This document shows, piece after piece, positions 5,399-7,897 of a stretch of DNA of 7,897 bases (positions are counted from its first letter, which is position 1; every line of letters begins with the position of its first letter). Position numbers and translations under genes: made by a program. The notes under the pieces were generated by a model. The model was not told the DNA's origin and searched no databases. It was given only the letters and a program-made list of their open reading frames with translations. The stretch comes from Chloroflexota bacterium (GTDB taxonomy: Bacteria; Chloroflexota; Anaerolineae; Ardenticatenales; Ardenticatenaceae). The DNA is taken from assembly GCA_003520455.1 (NCBI GenBank), contig DOUV01000885.1, positions 1 through 7,897 of the forward strand, read 5' to 3'.

Positions 5399-5858
5399 GC
5401 CGACGGACGAGCGTCGCCATCTCGATGGCGGCCAGCGCTGCTTCTTCGCCCTTGTTTCCGGCCTTCGTCCCGGCCCGTTCGATCGCCTGCTCGATGGTCT
5501 CAGTGGTGATGACGCCGAGGGTGATCGGCACGCCGGTTTTTAAGCTGGCGTTCATCAGCCCGCTCCCAGCCCCGTGGGCCACCAGCTCGTAATGAGTGGT
5601 GGCCCCGCGGATCACCGCTCCGAGTGCAATCACCGCATCGTAGCGCCCGGTCTCGGCCAGCACCTGCGTTGCCAGCGGGATCTCAAAGGAGCCGGGGACC
5701 CAGACGACGTCAACGTCGCCAGCCTCGACCCCATGGCGCCGCAGAGCGCGCTGTGCCCCCTGGAGTAACCACTCGGTGATAAACTCGTTCCAACGCGACA
5801 CGACAATAGCGACTCGCAGCCCGGCCGCTGCCAGTGTCCCTTCGTACGTTTGACCCAC
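5385..5858 (-). CDS. ribH: 6,7-dimethyl-8-ribityllumazine synthase (lumazine synthase)
   Basis: Condenses 5-amino-6-ribitylamino-uracil with 3,4-dihydroxy-2-butanone 4-phosphate to lumazine, the penultimate riboflavin step, in the cytoplasm. Motifs in order (157-residue form): TYEGTL near the N-terminus, VVSRWNEFI (19-27), PGSFEIPL (55-62), [14 protein letters not shown] (78-91, catalytic His89), [16 protein letters not shown] (115-130, phosphate-binding Arg128) and AGNKGEEAA. The family normally has about 155 residues. I prefer the GTG at 5858, because GGAGGAGG lies 7 nt upstream and the N-terminus then aligns with typical family members. The alternative ATG at 5888 overlaps ribBA by 4 nt (ATGA) and would add ten glycine/serine-rich residues translated from the Shine-Dalgarno itself. 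Last gene of the ribE-ribBA-ribH operon. Confidence 0.95.
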   Translation of the reverse strand: MGQTYEGTLAAAGLRVAIVVSRWNEFITEWLLQGAQRALRRHGVEAGDVDVVWVPGSFEIPLATQVLAETGRYDAVIALGAVIRGATTHYELVAHGAGSGLMNASLKTGVPITLGVITTETIEQAIERAGTKAGNKGEEAALAAIEMATLVRRLRGE

Positions 5859-5865
5859 CGATTCG

Positions 5866-5873
5866 CCTCCTCC
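5866..5873 (-). promoter_or_regulatory. Very strong Shine-Dalgarno GGAGGAGG of ribH
   Basis: GGAGGAGG on the minus strand ends 7 nt before GTG 5858 and lies downstream of the ribBA stop (5885). It favours GTG over the overlapping ATG 5888, whose own upstream sequence (GGGGCAG) is weaker. A strong site here would suit the high subunit number of lumazine synthase capsids. Confidence 0.65.
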
Positions 5874-5884
5874 CGCAAAGGAAC

Positions 5885-7150
5885 TCATGGACCATACTGC
5901 CCCGCGATCAGGCTGATCGCAGGGTGGGGTGGATGCTCCGCGCCAGCCACCCCGGACAGAAGGTGGCCAAGTTTCTGCCGTTTGGTGTGCAGGTAGCGCT
6001 GGTTCTCGGGCGTGACGGGCGCCTCAAGCGGGACGCGCTCGACCACCTCAATCCCGCAGGCGACCAGGCTGTCGAGCTTGCGCGGGTTGTTGGTGAGCAG
6101 GCGGATGGAGTGCACGCCAAGCTGCCGCAGCATGGCCGCGGCCGCCTGGTAGTTGCGCGGGTCGGGGGAAAAGCCGAGGCGCTCGTTGGCCTCGACCGTG
6201 TCGAGTCCCTGATCCTGCAGGGCGTAGGCCCGGAGCTTGTTCCCAAGGCCGATGCCACGTCCTTCCTGCCGTAAGTAGAGAAGAATACCGCGCCGTGCCC
6301 CTGCGATCTGGGACAACGCCAGGTCAAGCTGGGCGCCGCAGTCGCAGCGTTGCGAGCCAAAGACTTCGCCCGTCAGGCACTCAGAGTGGACCCGCACCAG
6401 GGGAGGGCGGCCGTCGGCGACCTCGCCCATCACCAACGCGAGATGCTCCTGCCCCCCCGTCCGGTCGAGGTAGGCGATGATGGTGAACTCGCCTCGGGCC
6501 GTGGGCAGCTGACTGGCGGCGATGCGCTCGACAACGCAGTCGGTCTCGCGGCGATAGGTAATCAGATCGGCGATGGTGAGAAGCGGGAGACCGTGGACAC
6601 GGGCGAACTCACGCAGGCGGGGCAGGCGCATCATCGTACCGTCGTCGTCCATCATCTCGCAGATCACACCCGCCGGCCAGAGACCCGCCAGCCGCGCCAG
6701 GTCGACCGCAGCTTCCGTGTGTCCAGGTCGTGCCAACACCCCGCCATCCCGCGCCCGTAAGGGCTGGATGTGGCCCGGTATGGTGATCGCCTCGGGTCGG
6801 CTGGACGGATCGCTTGCCACTCGAATCGTGCGGGCGCGGTCGGCCGCTGAGATGCCCGTGGTCACACCGTGCGCCGCTTCAATCGTGACGGTGTATGCCG
6901 TCCCGAACGCATCCCGTCTCCTCCCGCCCGGCACCATCATCGGAACTCCGAGCCGGTCAAGCTGAGGCCCGGTCAGCGCCAGGCAGATAAGCCCCGAGGC
7001 CCGACGTGCCAGGACGATGATCGCTTCCGGCGTGACTCGTTCGGCTGCAACGACCAGGTCCCCCTCGTTCTCGCGCCCTTCGTCGTCCACTACGACAACC
7101 ATCCCGCCGCCACGGATGGTCTCAACCGCCCGCTCGATGCTCTCGCTCAT
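5885..7150 (-). CDS. ribBA: Bifunctional 3,4-dihydroxy-2-butanone-4-phosphate synthase / GTP cyclohydrolase II
   Basis: A 421-residue fusion making both precursors of riboflavin. Residues 1 to about 205 are the DHBP synthase, which converts ribulose-5-phosphate: [10 protein letters not shown] (22-31, acidic metal-binding loop), [13 protein letters not shown] (97-109), [14 protein letters not shown] (141-154, His144) and VICEM (Glu165). Residues from about 206 to 400 are GTP cyclohydrolase II: zinc ligands Cys258-x10-Cys269-x-Cys271, [14 protein letters not shown] (293-306) and [15 protein letters not shown] with Tyr309. All main catalytic residues of both halves appear intact, so both activities are expected. 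The ATG at 7150 overlaps the ribE stop by four bases (ATGA), which suggests translational coupling. The protein's end at 5885 precedes the ribH ribosome-binding site. Length and domain order are normal for RibBA. Confidence 0.96.
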   Translation of the reverse strand: MSESIERAVETIRGGGMVVVVDDEGRENEGDLVVAAERVTPEAIIVLARRASGLICLALTGPQLDRLGVPMMVPGGRRRDAFGTAYTVTIEAAHGVTTGISAADRARTIRVASDPSSRPEAITIPGHIQPLRARDGGVLARPGHTEAAVDLARLAGLWPAGVICEMMDDDGTMMRLPRLREFARVHGLPLLTIADLITYRRETDCVVERIAASQLPTARGEFTIIAYLDRTGGQEHLALVMGEVADGRPPLVRVHSECLTGEVFGSQRCDCGAQLDLALSQIAGARRGILLYLRQEGRGIGLGNKLRAYALQDQGLDTVEANERLGFSPDPRNYQAAAAMLRQLGVHSIRLLTNNPRKLDSLVACGIEVVERVPLEAPVTPENQRYLHTKRQKLGHLLSGVAGAEHPPHPAISLIAGQYGP

Positions 7151-7761
7151 CGTTCCCCCGCCCGTCCATGACCTGTGATTGCCATGATGCGCTCGACATA
7201 TTTACCCAGGATATCCACTTCCAGGTTAACGCGCCGTCCCGGCGCATAGTCGGCCACAACTGTGACCGCCCGTGTGTGGAGGATGAACGCGATCGTGAAC
7301 CAGTCGGCTCCAGTCTCCACCACGGTCAGGCTCATACCATCGAGCGCCACGTAACCCTTCGGGACGATGTAGCGCATCAGCGCTGCCGGTGCTCGGAAGC
7401 GTACCACCAGGCCCTCACCGTCCGGCGTGAGCGCTGCCACCTCGGCAGTCCCGTCGATGTGACCCTGGACGAAATGCCCGCCAACCCGGCCGTTTGCCGC
7501 CAACGAGCGCTCCAGGTTGACACGTGCTCCTTCAACTAAATCCCCGAGGTTCGTCCGGCGGAGCGTCTCAGGCGTCGTCTCGACGGCGAACCCCTCCGCA
7601 TCGAAGGTGACGGCGGTGAGGCAGGTGCCATTGACAGCAACACTGTCGCCGATGTTGAGACCGTCCAAAACAACCTTTGCTCCAATTGATAGCGTGAGGC
7701 CGCCGGGGCGCCGCTCGATCTGCCGGACACTCCCCGTTTCTTCGACAATGCCGCTAAACAT
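7147..7761 (-). CDS. ribE: Riboflavin synthase, alpha subunit
   Basis: A 204-residue protein that dismutates two 6,7-dimethyl-8-ribityllumazine molecules to riboflavin plus the pyrimidine reused by RibH. It starts with the invariant [10 protein letters not shown] and consists of two lumazine-binding domains. Domain 1 carries [14 protein letters not shown] (38-51) and [11 protein letters not shown] (94-104); domain 2 carries [12 protein letters not shown] (137-148) and [11 protein letters not shown] (158-168). Length is normal for the family. The ATG at 7761 is chosen because it gives the canonical N-terminus and has AAAGGAAGG 5 nt upstream; a TTG extension to 7794 is not family-like. First visible gene of the operon; its TGA overlaps the ribBA ATG. 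The same gene is called ribC in some naming schemes. Confidence 0.95.
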   Translation of the reverse strand: MFSGIVEETGSVRQIERRPGGLTLSIGAKVVLDGLNIGDSVAVNGTCLTAVTFDAEGFAVETTPETLRRTNLGDLVEGARVNLERSLAANGRVGGHFVQGHIDGTAEVAALTPDGEGLVVRFRAPAALMRYIVPKGYVALDGMSLTVVETGADWFTIAFILHTRAVTVVADYAPGRRVNLEVDILGKYVERIMAITGHGRAGER

Positions 7762-7766
7762 GAGAA

Positions 7767-7775
7767 CCTTCCTTT
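7767..7775 (-). promoter_or_regulatory. Shine-Dalgarno of ribE
   Basis: AAAGGAAGG on the minus strand ends 5 nt before ATG 7761, which starts the canonical [10 protein letters not shown]. It excludes the in-frame upstream TTG at 7794. Confidence 0.7.
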
Positions 7776-7897
7776 CGAGAACTGTGGCCTCCAAATGAAC
7801 CTACCCCTCAGATCCAGCATCCTGTTGGCGAAATCGTCTCCAGAGAGGGCGAGCAGTTCGTCGTGCGCGCGGTTGCCCCGTGCCACCTGAATCCGAC
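7776..7897 (-). other. Region upstream of ribE, cut by the window edge
   Basis: Nothing is recognised with confidence. Two minus-strand frames end here (stops at 7810-7808 and 7803-7801); the third stays open across the ribE start and reads RIQVARGNRAHDELLALSG from 7895. None ends in a RibD-like C-terminus. I looked for an FMN riboswitch on the minus strand and do not see its conserved 3' elements. The operon promoter may lie here or beyond the edge. Confidence 0.4.

Noticed and set aside
4967..5543. Two long plus-strand frames across the ribH/propeller gap
   Set aside because: They run antisense into ribH, lack ribosome-binding sites and show the arginine/proline/alanine bias of GC-driven false frames.
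7762..7897. FMN riboswitch upstream of ribE
   Set aside because: Expected from the operon's function, but the conserved aptamer elements are not visible on the minus strand in the part present.

Overview
The window looks like GC-rich bacterial chromosome with two unlike halves. The left part (1 to about 2400) is a graveyard of accessory DNA: a 5'-truncated IS4-type transposase, a 5'-truncated AlbA/Schlafen-type ATP-binding regulator fused to it back to back, short repeats and a 10-bp inverted repeat, a wrecked UPF0175/DUF3368 toxin-antitoxin pair, and a two-repeat CRISPR-like element with no cas genes. The right part (2555 to 7761) is ordinary, intact and densely coding. The family mix and high GC suggest an environmental, possibly Chloroflexota (Thermomicrobia-like) bacterium. 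This is inference from memory of similar proteins, not a search result.

Layout. 1-508 (-): C-terminal piece of an IS4-family transposase that runs off the left edge. 507-1324 (+): C-terminal part of a COG2865-type protein. 1323-1569: tandem, interspersed and inverted repeats. 1570-1971 (+): antitoxin gene with a nonsense codon, then a toxin gene with its centre deleted. 2264-2374: two identical 38-bp repeats around a 35-bp spacer. 2555-3805 (+): FAD-dependent D-amino-acid dehydrogenase (DadA-like). 3994-4965 (-): secreted SMP-30-like beta-propeller, convergent with dadA. 5385-7761 (-): a compact riboflavin operon in the order ribE, ribBA, ribH.

How the genes work together. The rib operon supplies most of riboflavin synthesis. 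RibBA makes both precursors (from GTP and ribulose-5-phosphate), RibH condenses them to lumazine, and RibE dismutates lumazine to riboflavin. The deaminase/reductase RibD is absent and may lie beyond the right edge. The neighbouring DadA-like oxidoreductase should need FAD made from this riboflavin, but it is in a separate, oppositely oriented unit, so the link is only metabolic. No complete new system is visible. The most interesting signals are the orphan CRISPR-like element, the chimeric transposase/AlbA junction with a long open frame across it, and the doubly broken toxin-antitoxin pair.
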